From assembly GCF_000024725.1 (NCBI RefSeq), contig NC_013960.1, positions 2,156,001-2,220,000 of the forward strand: a DNA stretch of 64,000 nt. Direction: 5' to 3'. This DNA is from Nitrosococcus halophilus Nc 4. GTDB lineage: Bacteria; Pseudomonadota; Gammaproteobacteria; Nitrosococcales; Nitrosococcaceae. How positions within the stretch are numbered: the first letter of the stretch is position 1; the number at the start of each line of letters is the position of its first letter. The notes beneath the pieces were generated by a model. That model was not told the DNA's origin. It saw only the letters and a program-made list of their open reading frames with translations, and made no database searches. A program made the position numbers and the translations under genes. Positions 29,555 to 37,661 of this stretch are shown in pieces.

Positions 29555-29645
29555 ATACCAATTAATCAAAGAATGTAATTTATTAAGTCTCCAAGTGCTT
29601 GTTTAAACTGCATCTATACAATGCAAAATCCCATGAAATGGGTAT
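29555..29645. repeat. MITE-like repeat, copy B (91 bp)
   Basis: It begins ATACCAATT and ends AATGGGTAT, a slightly decayed form of the terminal inverted repeat of copy A at 26833-26924; the interior (CAAAGAATG, ATACAATGCAAAATC, CATGAAAT) is shared in the same order. It starts five bases after the T-run of the upstream terminator. Confidence 0.75.
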
Positions 29646-29665
29646 GAGCCCCTTTTTTATGACTG

Positions 29666-30028
29666 CTATTCTTCGACAAGCTTTTGATAAGCTTCGCATT
29701 CTGGTGTTAGCGGTCCGTCAGCTTGTTGAAGGTCCCCGCATGTAAGGCCCTGCATACTTTCCATGCAGCGGGTAGCGGGTTCATATAGCTTATGATTTTC
29801 AAGTGCAGCGTTATAATTTTGCTGTATAGAGGCACACATATTTTCCATCATGGGGGCCATCATTTGTTTCATTTGTGGCGATAGGTCTTTCTGCTCTAGG
29901 CTTTTAAGGGCGCAGAATTTTATTTTCTCACAAAGTTTCTCGGACGCTTCACTGAAAGAGTCGGCTGAGCAGATACTCGGGACCATGCTTAATATAAATA
30001 CCATTGAATATAAAGTAATTTTTTTCAT
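29666..30028 (-). CDS. Hypothetical exported cysteine-rich protein
   Basis: Start at 30028 is chosen because GGAG lies six bases upstream; an ATG at 30040 would add four residues before the signal peptide. The 120-residue product has a signal peptide (about 1-20, ending CSA). The mature part has six cysteines (in KLCEKIKFCALK, ENMCASIQ, TRCMES, GLTCGD and PECEAY), suggesting disulphide bonds in the periplasm, and a Met-rich stretch QMKQMMAPMMENM. I do not recognise a family. Copper or redox chemistry is conceivable from Met and Cys content but unproven. Confidence 0.65.
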   Translation of the reverse strand: MKKITLYSMVFILSMVPSICSADSFSEASEKLCEKIKFCALKSLEQKDLSPQMKQMMAPMMENMCASIQQNYNAALENHKLYEPATRCMESMQGLTCGDLQQADGPLTPECEAYQKLVEE

Positions 30029-30121
30029 TGTTATCTCCATAAGTCGTGTTTGGCCGTTTCAATAGGAATATTCTACTGTTTCGGATAGTTGAGACATGAT
30101 CTTAATGGGTCGGTATTTCTA

Positions 30122-30266
30122 ATACCAATTTCATATATAAGGATCTTTGGGGGATCGCATGCTAAACTTAAAGTAAATATTCCTGAAAAATAGCGAAGTC
30201 ACGATACATCGCTGTAGTGGAATGAAAAATTAAGCTCAAAACTGCACAAATTTGTCAAATCAGTAT
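30122..30266. repeat. Possible third ATACCAATT-bounded element (145 bp)
   Basis: The segment begins ATACCAATTTCAT, like copies A and B, and AAATCAGTAT at 30257-30266 matches eight of ten bases of the expected right end. The interior is different from A and B, so it is either a distinct member sharing the ends or a chance match. It lies in the upstream region of the first DUF1269 gene and could carry its promoter. Confidence 0.3.
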
Positions 30267-30330
30267 CATTGAGTACAGGCGGTATATAGAAGTTCATGTG
30301 CAGAAGACGTCGCAAAGAGGAAAAAAAGAT

Positions 30331-30840
30331 ATGAGAAGACTCTATTTTATGGTACCTAATGTTGACAGTGCCAAAGCTATTGTTGACGAGCTACTGTTGG
30401 CTCGGGTAGAAGAGCGGCATATCCATATTATTGCCAAGGAAGGAACCCCCATGGAAGATCTACCGGAGGCGGGACTCGCGCAAAGAAGCGATGTTATTCC
30501 GGCATTAGAGAGGGGGATTACGCTAGGTGGCGCCACCGGTGTCTTGGCGGGAATAGTCGCGGTCACCTTTCCGCCGGCAGGGCTCGCCTTGGGGGGAGGG
30601 GCTATATTAGCGATTAGCCTTGCGGGTGCAGGTGTGGGAAGTCTGATGTCCACTATGATAGGTGTGGATGTTCCCAATTCGCGGATTAAGCAATTTGAGG
30701 AAGACATCGAAAAGGGAGAACTCCTGATGATGGTGGATGTTCCCAAAGATCGGATCGATGAAATTGATGAATTGGTGAAAAAACATCATCCCGAAGCCGA
30801 AATTAATGGGACCGAGCCTACCATTCCGGCCTTTCCCTAA
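30331..30840 (+). CDS. DUF1269 family membrane protein, copy 1
   Basis: Start at 30331 gives 169 residues, the same length and N terminus (MRRLYF-VP) as the paralogue 390 bases downstream. An N-terminal alpha/beta part (about 1-60, ARVEERHIHIIAKEG) is followed by a glycine-rich hydrophobic hairpin (about 65-115, TFPPAGLALGGGAILA) and a C-terminal soluble part (PNSRIKQFEEDIEKGELLMM). DUF1269 proteins are membrane-associated and of unknown function; they are often found near stress genes, and here Hsp20 lies just downstream of the pair. Confidence 0.82.
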   Translation: MRRLYFMVPNVDSAKAIVDELLLARVEERHIHIIAKEGTPMEDLPEAGLAQRSDVIPALERGITLGGATGVLAGIVAVTFPPAGLALGGGAILAISLAGAGVGSLMSTMIGVDVPNSRIKQFEEDIEKGELLMMVDVPKDRIDEIDELVKKHHPEAEINGTEPTIPAFP

Positions 30841-31228
30841 TATCCAAGTTTTTTCTTCCCTACTCCAATAGGAGAAGGGCCTCGTTTCTGAGGCCCTCGT
30901 CAATTCTCCCCGGCTGGTCTTTCCCGCTAACAGGGATGATCCAGTCCCGGGGAACGGATTTTTAAGCTCACCCTCTAATCGAATATAGCGCTCCCTGCTG
31001 GTTCAAACCCAGTGGGATTGTAAAAAGCGCTGGGTTTGCCTATTTCCTAAAACGGCGAAGGCACAGGGGTAGGTTCAATTCTTTGTACTGTTCTCTTTTT
31101 TGTTAGTTTCTTGGTGGAGCTGAAAAGTAAATCTCGAAATTAAGCGAAGTTTTTACTATACAACATAGAGTAAAACAAGTGCTTCGTTCAGAAGCCTATA
31201 TGCAGATGCATCAAAGAGGGAAAAGAAC
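30841..31228. other. Spacer between the two DUF1269 paralogues
   Basis: About 390 bases with two hairpins and no gene. GGGCCTC/GAGGCCC at 30877-30896 (7 bp stem, 6-base loop) lies 36 bases after the first gene and may terminate it, although no T-run follows. CAAACCCAG at 31004-31012 pairs with CTGGGTTTG at 31030-31038. The last part must hold the promoter of the second copy unless both genes share a transcript. Confidence 0.45.
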
Positions 31229-31738
31229 ATGAGAAGACTTTATTTTTTGGTACCTGATGTTAAAGATGCCCGAGAAATTGTCAACGAGTTGTTGTTGGCC
31301 CGGGTGGAAGAGCGGCATATCCATATTATTGCCAAGGAAGGAATTTCCCTGGAAAATCTTCCGGAAGCAGGATTGATGCAAAAAAGTGATTTTATTCCCG
31401 CGCTTGAGAGAGGAGTTGCGGTAGGTGGTGCTACCGGTGCTTTGGCGGGATTAGTGGCCGTTACCTTTCCGCCGGCAGGGATTGTCCTTGGTGGAGGTGC
31501 CGTATTAGCGATGAGCCTTGCAGGCGCCGGTTTCGGAGCGTGGTTTTCCTCTATGATTGGCTCAGATGTACCCAATTCCCGTATTAAGAAGTTTGAAAAA
31601 GCCATTGAAGAAGGAGAACTCCTGATGATAGTAGATGTCCCCAAAGCTCGGGTCGATGAAATTGATGAATTGGTGAAAAAACATCATCCCGAAGCAGAAA
31701 TTAGTGGGACTGAGCCTACTGTTCCGGCATTTCCCTAA
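31229..31738 (+). CDS. DUF1269 family membrane protein, copy 2
   Basis: A 169-residue tandem paralogue of the upstream gene, roughly three quarters identical by eye over its whole length. Identical blocks include LLLARVEERHIHIIAKEG, AVTFPPAG and VDEIDELVKKHHPEAE. The differences concentrate in the hydrophobic hairpin (for example GFGAWFSSMIG against GVGSLMSTMIG), hinting at different membrane or partner contacts. The upstream sequences share AAAGAGG before the ATG. Function unknown. Confidence 0.82.
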   Translation: MRRLYFLVPDVKDAREIVNELLLARVEERHIHIIAKEGISLENLPEAGLMQKSDFIPALERGVAVGGATGALAGLVAVTFPPAGIVLGGGAVLAMSLAGAGFGAWFSSMIGSDVPNSRIKKFEKAIEEGELLMIVDVPKARVDEIDELVKKHHPEAEISGTEPTVPAFP

Positions 31739-31809
31739 AGGAAGTTACCCTTTGCAGGGTTGAGTAGAAAAATAATGGGGCTTATTGAGAGTGAGTTTGT
31801 AATCCTAAA

Positions 31810-31865
31810 CTCCGGTGCATAGCGGCAAAGCTGCCGTGGCAGAGCAATGCCGCTATGCACCGGAG
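31810..31865. repeat. Perfect 18-bp inverted repeat between converging genes
   Basis: CTCCGGTGCATAGCGGCA at 31810-31827 is exactly complementary to 31848-31865. The 20-base loop contains a second hairpin (CTGCC-GT-GGCAG). It lies between the 3' ends of the second DUF1269 gene and hsp20 and would be a strong bidirectional stem, but no T-run follows on either side. It may be a repetitive extragenic palindrome. Confidence 0.75.
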
Positions 31866-31882
31866 ATATTGTGAGGAGTGCT

Positions 31883-32398
31883 CTATTCGACTTTGATGCG
31901 GCGCCGTTTTGATTTTTTCACCTTGGGCAAGGTGAGCTCCAAGATACCTTCTTTGAAAGAGGCCTTCCCTTTCTCACTTTCTACATCACTGGGTAACGCG
32001 ACGGTGCGGGCAAAGCTGCCACGGGATATCTCGTGGCGAAAATAATCTCCTTTTTCTTCTTTTTCCTCGGTGCTGGTGGTGGCTTTAATTGTGACCGTGT
32101 TATCGGTAACCGAGATATCCAGGTCTTTTTTTTCTACTCCCGGCAGTTCGGCGCGGACAACCACTTCCTCATCCCGGTCGACCACATCAACCCGGGGAAT
32201 CCTGCCTTCAGGGGGCCAGGCGAGTTCACCCAACATCGGCCATTCCCGTTGGAAAGGGCGCATCCAACCCCGGGGAAGGGCGCTTTCGAACCACCGTTCC
32301 ATTTCTTCAAAGGGAGAGAGCATGCGGGCGGGTTCCACCCTCTGCCTTTCTATTTCTTTCCCCGTTTCTGACATTTGTTTTCCGCTTTCTTTCGGCAT
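31883..32398 (-). CDS. Small heat-shock protein Hsp20 (alpha-crystallin family)
   Basis: ATP-independent chaperone that holds unfolding proteins. The 171-residue product has a variable N-terminal part with FEEMERWFESALPRGW, then an alpha-crystallin domain (about 65-160) containing PRVDVVDRDEEVVVRAELPG, YFRHEISRGSFARTVALP and ASFKEGILELTLPK, the most conserved A-x-x-x-G-x-L element. The final tail is very basic (KKSKRRRIKVE) and lacks a clear I-x-I motif. AAGGAG lies nine bases before the ATG. Confidence 0.93.
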   Translation of the reverse strand: MPKESGKQMSETGKEIERQRVEPARMLSPFEEMERWFESALPRGWMRPFQREWPMLGELAWPPEGRIPRVDVVDRDEEVVVRAELPGVEKKDLDISVTDNTVTIKATTSTEEKEEKGDYFRHEISRGSFARTVALPSDVESEKGKASFKEGILELTLPKVKKSKRRRIKVE

Positions 32399-32547
32399 TG
32401 CTAATTCTCCTTAATTTCTTTTAATAAAGGTAATAAAGGCTAGCCAAGCCAAAAATACAATCCTTAGTATTATCTAGAACACTATAGCTGAGGTTTCAAT
32501 AGGCTAGAGCGATTTCTTGGTCAATTATCGCAACAGATTTAATTCTC

Positions 32548-34146
32548 CTAAAAATACTCAGCAAATTTTTCCTGAGCTTGTTGACCAAACAGGGTCTCAC
32601 AGGCTTCCCTTAGTTCTGCTGATCTTTTAAGGTCTTGCGGCCCTACGATTAAAGAGATTTTAGAGCGTCTGCGTAGAAAATCTTCTAGTTTGACAATCAT
32701 TTCGCCTCGCGCGGCTAGTTGTAGTTCGCAGCGGAGATATTCTGTTCCTTCAATGAGAGCTTCAGCTTGTTGAGGATCGGCTTGGATCATTTCTAATAGG
32801 CCAATCGCCTCTGATCCATATCTTCGCCAGAGGCGGCAGGTCAGTTTTTCCGTCGAATTGGGTGGAGTGTAGCGGTCTAAATCCATTAACTCGGCCTGAT
32901 GCAAAAAGGCTTTTTTTATGGCTTCCGGTGGTTCACCAAACCAGGGGTGTTGGGGATGGGGAAGGGTGACTCCTAGCGCCTGTACTAATTCGCTAACCTC
33001 TTCCCCCACATTGAGGCAATCCGTCAGTTTTCCCCCAAAAATACTGATATGGTCACTTTCCCAATTGATGTCAATCTCATGTTTGCGGGAAAGCTCCAAC
33101 CAATCCCTTTTTCTCGAGGTGCCTGTTTTGACGACTAGAGGTCTGACCCCGCAGCGCTCAGCAATGATATCTTCCACCTTCAAGGGTTTCTTGAGGGTAA
33201 GCAATTTATTGATATTATCAAGAATAAATTGACGATCTTCCGCCGTGACGGTGGTAGTAGGATCTTTTACCGGGGTGTCGGTCGTTCCGATACAGGTTTT
33301 TACGCCCATGGGAATGGCAAAAAATAAGCGTCCGTCACTGGCAAAAAAGGCAAGTACCCGTTGGTGAGGGGTGAGTTTATCGACGATTAAATGTACCCCT
33401 TTAGAGAAGACATGTTGATGGGGCGTTTTTTGGCCGGTCAGCTGGTTATGTTGGTCCACAAAGGGGCCCGTGGCATTGAGCAGGACTTTAGACTTAATTT
33501 CAAATTCTTCACCACTCATATGATCCCTGGCCTGGGTTCTCCACACCTTATCGGTACCTCTTTGGGCTCCTAGGGATTCCACATAATTGGCGGCGATACA
33601 GCCACAGTTCAAGGCAGAGCGGATAAAGTTGAAGACAAACCGAGCATCATTGTCGTATAGGTAGGCATCCGAATACTCGAATCCTCCTTGGATGCTTTCT
33701 ATATTGATAATGTCTTCTTCTTTTTTTATATCATTCCGTGACAGGAGGCGGGGGGGTTGGGTAAACCCCTTGCCCATCAACCAATAGAGCCAAGCACCTA
33801 GCCATAGGAGTAAGCGGGGGTATCGAAAGTTTTGGGGAACCGTTGTAAAAAAACGGATTTCTTTGACGGTGGAGGGATAATTCTTCATTAATTGATTTCT
33901 AGACTGGCACAGTTTCCAGACCAGCCGGAAATCGTAAGTTTCCAAATATTTGATTCCGCCCCAAATGAGATTAGAGGAGTGCTGGCTGGTAAAACCTGCA
34001 AAATCCCCCTTGTCAATTAGAGCGACTTTAGCGCCTTTGCCAGCAAGGGCGGCCGCAGAGACCGCGCCGTTAATCCCTCCGCCAATGATCAGAACATCAT
34101 AAGTGGTTTGAGGCAGCCTTTCCAGATTGCGCGCTCGCAGTTGCAT
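32548..34146 (-). CDS. glpD: Glycerol-3-phosphate dehydrogenase (FAD-dependent)
   Basis: Oxidises sn-glycerol 3-phosphate to dihydroxyacetone phosphate and passes electrons to quinone at the inner membrane. The FAD dinucleotide-binding motif YDVLIIGGGINGAVSAAALAG starts the protein; the signature FTSQHSSNLIWGGIKYLE follows, with FAIPMGVKTCIGTTDTPV and the RCGVRPLV motif later. At 532 residues it is slightly longer than E. coli GlpD (501). The ATG at 34146 or a TTG at 34152 (closer to AAGGAG) may be the true start. It lies 8 bases after glpK on the same strand. Confidence 0.92.
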   Translation of the reverse strand: MQLRARNLERLPQTTYDVLIIGGGINGAVSAAALAGKGAKVALIDKGDFAGFTSQHSSNLIWGGIKYLETYDFRLVWKLCQSRNQLMKNYPSTVKEIRFFTTVPQNFRYPRLLLWLGAWLYWLMGKGFTQPPRLLSRNDIKKEEDIINIESIQGGFEYSDAYLYDNDARFVFNFIRSALNCGCIAANYVESLGAQRGTDKVWRTQARDHMSGEEFEIKSKVLLNATGPFVDQHNQLTGQKTPHQHVFSKGVHLIVDKLTPHQRVLAFFASDGRLFFAIPMGVKTCIGTTDTPVKDPTTTVTAEDRQFILDNINKLLTLKKPLKVEDIIAERCGVRPLVVKTGTSRKRDWLELSRKHEIDINWESDHISIFGGKLTDCLNVGEEVSELVQALGVTLPHPQHPWFGEPPEAIKKAFLHQAELMDLDRYTPPNSTEKLTCRLWRRYGSEAIGLLEMIQADPQQAEALIEGTEYLRCELQLAARGEMIVKLEDFLRRRSKISLIVGPQDLKRSAELREACETLFGQQAQEKFAEYF

Positions 34147-34154
34147 GGGCAAAG

Positions 34155-35666
34155 CTACTCCTTTTCCTGGGCCCAACCTTTGGCTCGTTCTACGGCCCTT
34201 TGCCACTGATGGTAAAGGCCCATGCGCTCCGATTCAGGTAGAGTGGGCTCATAGCGGTGGGCAAGTTGCCACTGGGAATCCAGCTCCTCACGGCTATGCC
34301 AGAATCCGGTGGCAAGTCCCGCCAAATAGGCCGCCCCCAAGGCGGTGGTTTCTGTAATCTCAGGAACTTCTACCGCCACGCCGAGGATATCTGCCTGGAA
34401 TTGCATCAGAAAGCGATTGACTGAAGCCCCCCCATCGCAGCGTAGCACTTTTAGCGGGATTCCCGAATCCCGTTCCATAGCCTCTACCACATCTCGGGTT
34501 TGGTAGCCCATGCTTTCTAGCACTGCCCGCGCCAGATGGGCTTTAGTGGTGCCGCGGGTAACTCCCAGCAAGGTGCCGCGGGCGTAGGGATCCCAGTGGG
34601 GGGCGCCAAGGCCGACGAGAGCCGGCACAAAGTAGACCCCCTCGTTGGTTTCCACCGAGCGGGCTAGGGCCTCGGTTTCTGAGGCGTGGCTGATGATTCC
34701 TAGGCCATCTCGCAACCATTGAATTCCTGCCCCGGTAATAAAGATGGCGCCTTCCAAGGCATATTCAACGGGGTCATCGCCAATCCCCCAGGCGATGGTG
34801 GTCAGCAGCTTTTCCTGGCTGAAAATAGCCTCTTTACCGGTATTCATCAGCACAAAGGAGCCAGTCCCGTACGTGTTCTTGGCCAATCCTTCCCCATAGC
34901 AGGCCTGGCCGAAGAGGGCGGCCTGTTGATCCCCTGCAATTCCCGCAATAGGAATACCGCCGCTTCCGGGAAGGGCTTGGGGGACTGTTTCCCCATAGAC
35001 ATAAGAAGAGGGCTTGACTTGGGGCAGCAGGGCAGGGGGAATCTGGAGCATTTGCAAGATTTCCTCATCCCACTGTAGGTCGTGGATGTTGTAAAGCAGG
35101 GTCCGGCTGGCGTTGGAGTAATCGGTAATATGATTCTTGCCGCCAGTGAGTTTCCAGACGAGCCAGGAATCAACGGTTCCAAAAGCGATCTCACTGGCTT
35201 CTGCCCGTTGTCTGAGGCCATCCACATGGTCGAGAAGCCATTTGACCTTAGTGCCTGAAAAATAGGGGTCGATGACCAGCCCGGTTCGGTGCCGGAAGGT
35301 CTCCTCTAGACCCCTGGCTTTGAGTGCTTCACAGAGGGGGGTGGTGCGCCTATCTTGCCAGACAATCGCTTTTGCCACGGGCTCTCCCGTGCGCCGGTCC
35401 CACATCACCACTGTTTCCCGCTGGTTAGTGATGCCGATTGCTGCCAGATTAGCGGGATCTAAATGGGCCTCGTGCAAGGCGGTGGCGACTACCTTTTGGG
35501 TGACTGACCAAATCTCGTTAGGATCATGCTCCACCCATCCTGGCCGGGGATAATGTTGGGTAAACTCTGAATAGGCTCGGCCTTGAATGCGCCCCTGCTG
35601 ATCAAAAATCAAAACGGTGATGCCGGTCGTGCCCGCATCGATAGATAATACATGACTTGCTGCCAT
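34155..35666 (-). CDS. glpK: Glycerol kinase
   Basis: Phosphorylates glycerol with ATP to sn-glycerol 3-phosphate. The 503-residue length matches the family (502 in E. coli). FGGY-family motifs are present: [15 protein letters not shown] at the N terminus, [16 protein letters not shown], the substrate loop [12 protein letters not shown], and the ATP-site [13 protein letters not shown] and [19 protein letters not shown]. With glpD it forms a two-gene glycerol-use operon. No glpF facilitator or GlpR regulator is visible in the window. Confidence 0.96.
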   Translation of the reverse strand: MAASHVLSIDAGTTGITVLIFDQQGRIQGRAYSEFTQHYPRPGWVEHDPNEIWSVTQKVVATALHEAHLDPANLAAIGITNQRETVVMWDRRTGEPVAKAIVWQDRRTTPLCEALKARGLEETFRHRTGLVIDPYFSGTKVKWLLDHVDGLRQRAEASEIAFGTVDSWLVWKLTGGKNHITDYSNASRTLLYNIHDLQWDEEILQMLQIPPALLPQVKPSSYVYGETVPQALPGSGGIPIAGIAGDQQAALFGQACYGEGLAKNTYGTGSFVLMNTGKEAIFSQEKLLTTIAWGIGDDPVEYALEGAIFITGAGIQWLRDGLGIISHASETEALARSVETNEGVYFVPALVGLGAPHWDPYARGTLLGVTRGTTKAHLARAVLESMGYQTRDVVEAMERDSGIPLKVLRCDGGASVNRFLMQFQADILGVAVEVPEITETTALGAAYLAGLATGFWHSREELDSQWQLAHRYEPTLPESERMGLYHQWQRAVERAKGWAQEKE

Positions 35667-36008
35667 TTCGCTTTAAAGCCTCACATGGATGTTAGGCGAC
35701 CCCCTAGTGACGATGCAAAGCGCAGCGGCGCACGGAACGCGAGGGCCGGTTAAATGTTGTTTCAGCGTCAAATTCGTACTACACTTTTCTTGCTCACGGG
35801 GCCTAGGGTCGGGAGGACCCGAAGTCAAAGCGCGTGGAGCGGTAAAGACCCCGAGGTCAAGGTAAACCCTTTGCCGAGGACTGCTGAGAAACGCGAATTT
35901 GTCGGACTGATGAAATTTTGAATGGACAAAATTGAAATCAGTCACGATGAAACTCCAACCTAATGGGTTTGAAATCACCTCTTCTTTGATACGCCGTTCC
36001 CTGGTCCC
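35667..36008. other. Intergenic region upstream of glpK
   Basis: About 340 bases, GC-rich in the first half. A 101-codon minus-strand frame (35673-35978) exists, but it has no ribosome-binding site, an odd Pro/Arg/Cys-rich composition and no recognisable domain, so I do not call it. The region should contain the glpKD promoter; no clear sigma-70 or GlpR operator pair was found. Confidence 0.4.
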
Positions 36009-36920
36009 TTAAATTCCTAAGTATAAATGCTCCCTATTGATTTTGCTTGATTTTAAATTTCTGTCCAGTAGGGGTTGTCCCATTCGTACTTGGGTTTGCG
36101 GCCGAAGCCAGGCACAGGGTTTCAATTGGTGGGTAGAAAAAACAATAATGGTGGAGCCCTGATGAAAATAGCCCATCTCCTCGCCTTTTTTAAAGGAAGC
36201 TTCACAAGGGATGTGATTCGGTCCTCGGTATTTGAGGTTAAGCAGGACGTTCAGAAAATTCAGGTGAATGCTAGCGACCAAGATGGCGGCGACGGGCACC
36301 AAAGTGATGGCCTGACCAAAGGCGGCGGTGTCTAGGGGAATCACCACCCGTTCATTTTTGCAATAGAGCCGTTCAATGCGTTGCAAGGCAATCGGGTTGA
36401 CATTCCAGACATCGCCGGAGATATAGTTGACCGTTCGAACTCGGCCATCGCAGGGGGCATGAAAGCGATGGTACATGCTGGATTTGAGCCGCAGTGTCAC
36501 ATACCAGCCATCCCGGTAACGGGCCACTTGTTCCGAGTCGCCCAGTAGGTCTTCCAAAGTACAGGGGAATCCTTTCGCCTGTATCAATTGTGTCCCTTGA
36601 ATGGCCCCTATCTCGCTGACGATAGCATCGCAGGGACTGATCACTATTGCTGGGTCGGGATCAATCGTTCGGGCACCGTCTTTAAGCTTGCGGGTAAAAC
36701 AGTCATGTAGACTTCGAAAGGACTTGTTTTGCGCTTCTTCCAAACGTAGATCGTCCACAAATAATTGCCAAATCGCAATTGAAACTTTGGCAATTAGAGG
36801 ATTTTCTATTCGACTAAATCAACCCATGAACAAAGTCAGGAGTCGACGGGGAATTCGATTAGTCAGCCAGAAATTGATATTCTCTTGCTGAAAAAATTGA
36901 ACAACAAAGTTTTTTTTCAT
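36009..36920 (-). pseudogene. psd: Phosphatidylserine decarboxylase gene interrupted by an in-frame TGA
   Basis: The open part (36758 down to 36009, 249 residues) is a decarboxylase proenzyme: SFRSLHDCFTRKLKDGAR, SPCDAIVSEIG, MYHRFHAPCDGRV (catalytic His) and the self-cleavage site QGSTIIVF, where Ser becomes the pyruvoyl group. Upstream, the same frame continues to an ATG at 36920 and reads NFWLTNRIPRRLLTLFMG, then a TGA at 36821-36819, then FSRIENPLIAKVS, joining smoothly to the open part. The frame is protein-like on both sides, so a TGG tryptophan codon probably mutated to TGA. Restart at the GTG at 36758 would lose the N-terminal helices and has no ribosome-binding site. The gene product would make phosphatidylethanolamine. 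Confidence 0.8.
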
Positions 36921-36950
36921 TATTGATGTCCTTGCACGGTAAATAAGACA

Positions 36951-37401
36951 ATGAATTCAGAAACTACAATTTTTATTACAATTATGTTACTTGGCGGAAG
37001 CGCGCTAGTTTTTTTATTGCCCCAGTTACGATCAAGGTTTCTTTTGTCCCAGGCGAAACACGGCTCCCTCTCCGGTCATGCCAAAATATCGAAGCTGATT
37101 GCCAGCATAATTCCAAATTATGACTATGACGAGACACAATTTTTTCCTCCGATGATGTTCCTCCTGCCATCGCCCAGAAACGTAGGGCGGGCTTTGATCG
37201 TCTAAGTACCATATTTGCGCAGCGCAACCCAGCAGCAATCTGGATGGGAGAGCGTCTTGCACCTATTATTTCCGATTGCTGGGTTATGACTTTTACAAAG
37301 ACTGTATTGGCGGGGGGATTGAAAAGGTCAGGAAATTAGGGCCGGTGCTGGGACTTTACCATCCTATTATCGAAGAAAAGGATTATTACAAGATTTATTA
37401 A
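36951..37401 (+). pseudogene. Remnant of a class III aminotransferase-like gene
   Basis: The plus-strand frame from ATG 36951 encodes an N-terminal membrane-anchor-like segment and then NYDYDETQFF, where a six-T run (37140-37145) seems to have lost one T. In the next frame the text continues SSDDVPPAIAQKRRAGFDRL and stays coding-like to IISD near 37275. It then jumps frames again to LLGYDFYKDC, GIEKVRKLGPVLGLYHPII and stops at 37401. The pieces resemble the start of PLP-dependent class III aminotransferases, with an internal deletion at about 37275 and the whole catalytic part missing. The family name is from memory of similar text and is tentative; the decay itself is clear. Confidence 0.55.
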
Positions 37402-37603
37402 AAAATATTAAGAATTGTTAAAGGTGTTTTGTCGGCTTGTAGGAGCGGTTCACTTGTCTACGCGTTACTGAATGCAAGGAAGGCAATGCGAAACAGACTG
37501 CTATTGGGTGAGGATTTACGCGTTAACTGATGAGAAACCGTTTTAAAAATAGCAAGTTTGTGCTGAGACTCGGTGAGGCGCGTTTGAGAAGTGCGGTTAG
37601 CTG

Positions 37604-37639
37604 CTAAGCCACGCGGCATACCATTGCCGCGTGGCTTAG
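37604..37639 (-). terminator. Perfect 15-bp hairpin after the cytochrome P460 gene
   Basis: CTAAGCCACGCGGCA at 37604-37618 pairs exactly with TGCCGCGTGGCTTAG at 37625-37639 over a 6-base loop. It lies 22 bases past the stop codon of the minus-strand cytochrome gene. There is no T-run, so termination may depend on stem strength alone, or it may be an extragenic palindrome. Confidence 0.5.
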
Positions 37640-37661
37640 ACTTAGGTTTAGGGTTTTGCTT

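Noticed and set aside
31001-31040. GGTTCAAACCCAG resembling a tRNA T-arm
   Set aside because: No acceptor, D-arm or anticodon arm can be built around it; it is explained better by the simple hairpin with CTGGGTTTG.
35673-35978. 101-codon minus-strand frame upstream of glpK
   Set aside because: No ribosome-binding site, no domain and unusual composition; a GTTAGGC at 35691 suggested an integron attC site but no partner core site was found.
36819-36821. In-frame TGA in psd as a selenocysteine codon
   Set aside because: No SECIS-like hairpin directly follows, and selenocysteine is not known in this family; a mutated tryptophan codon is simpler.
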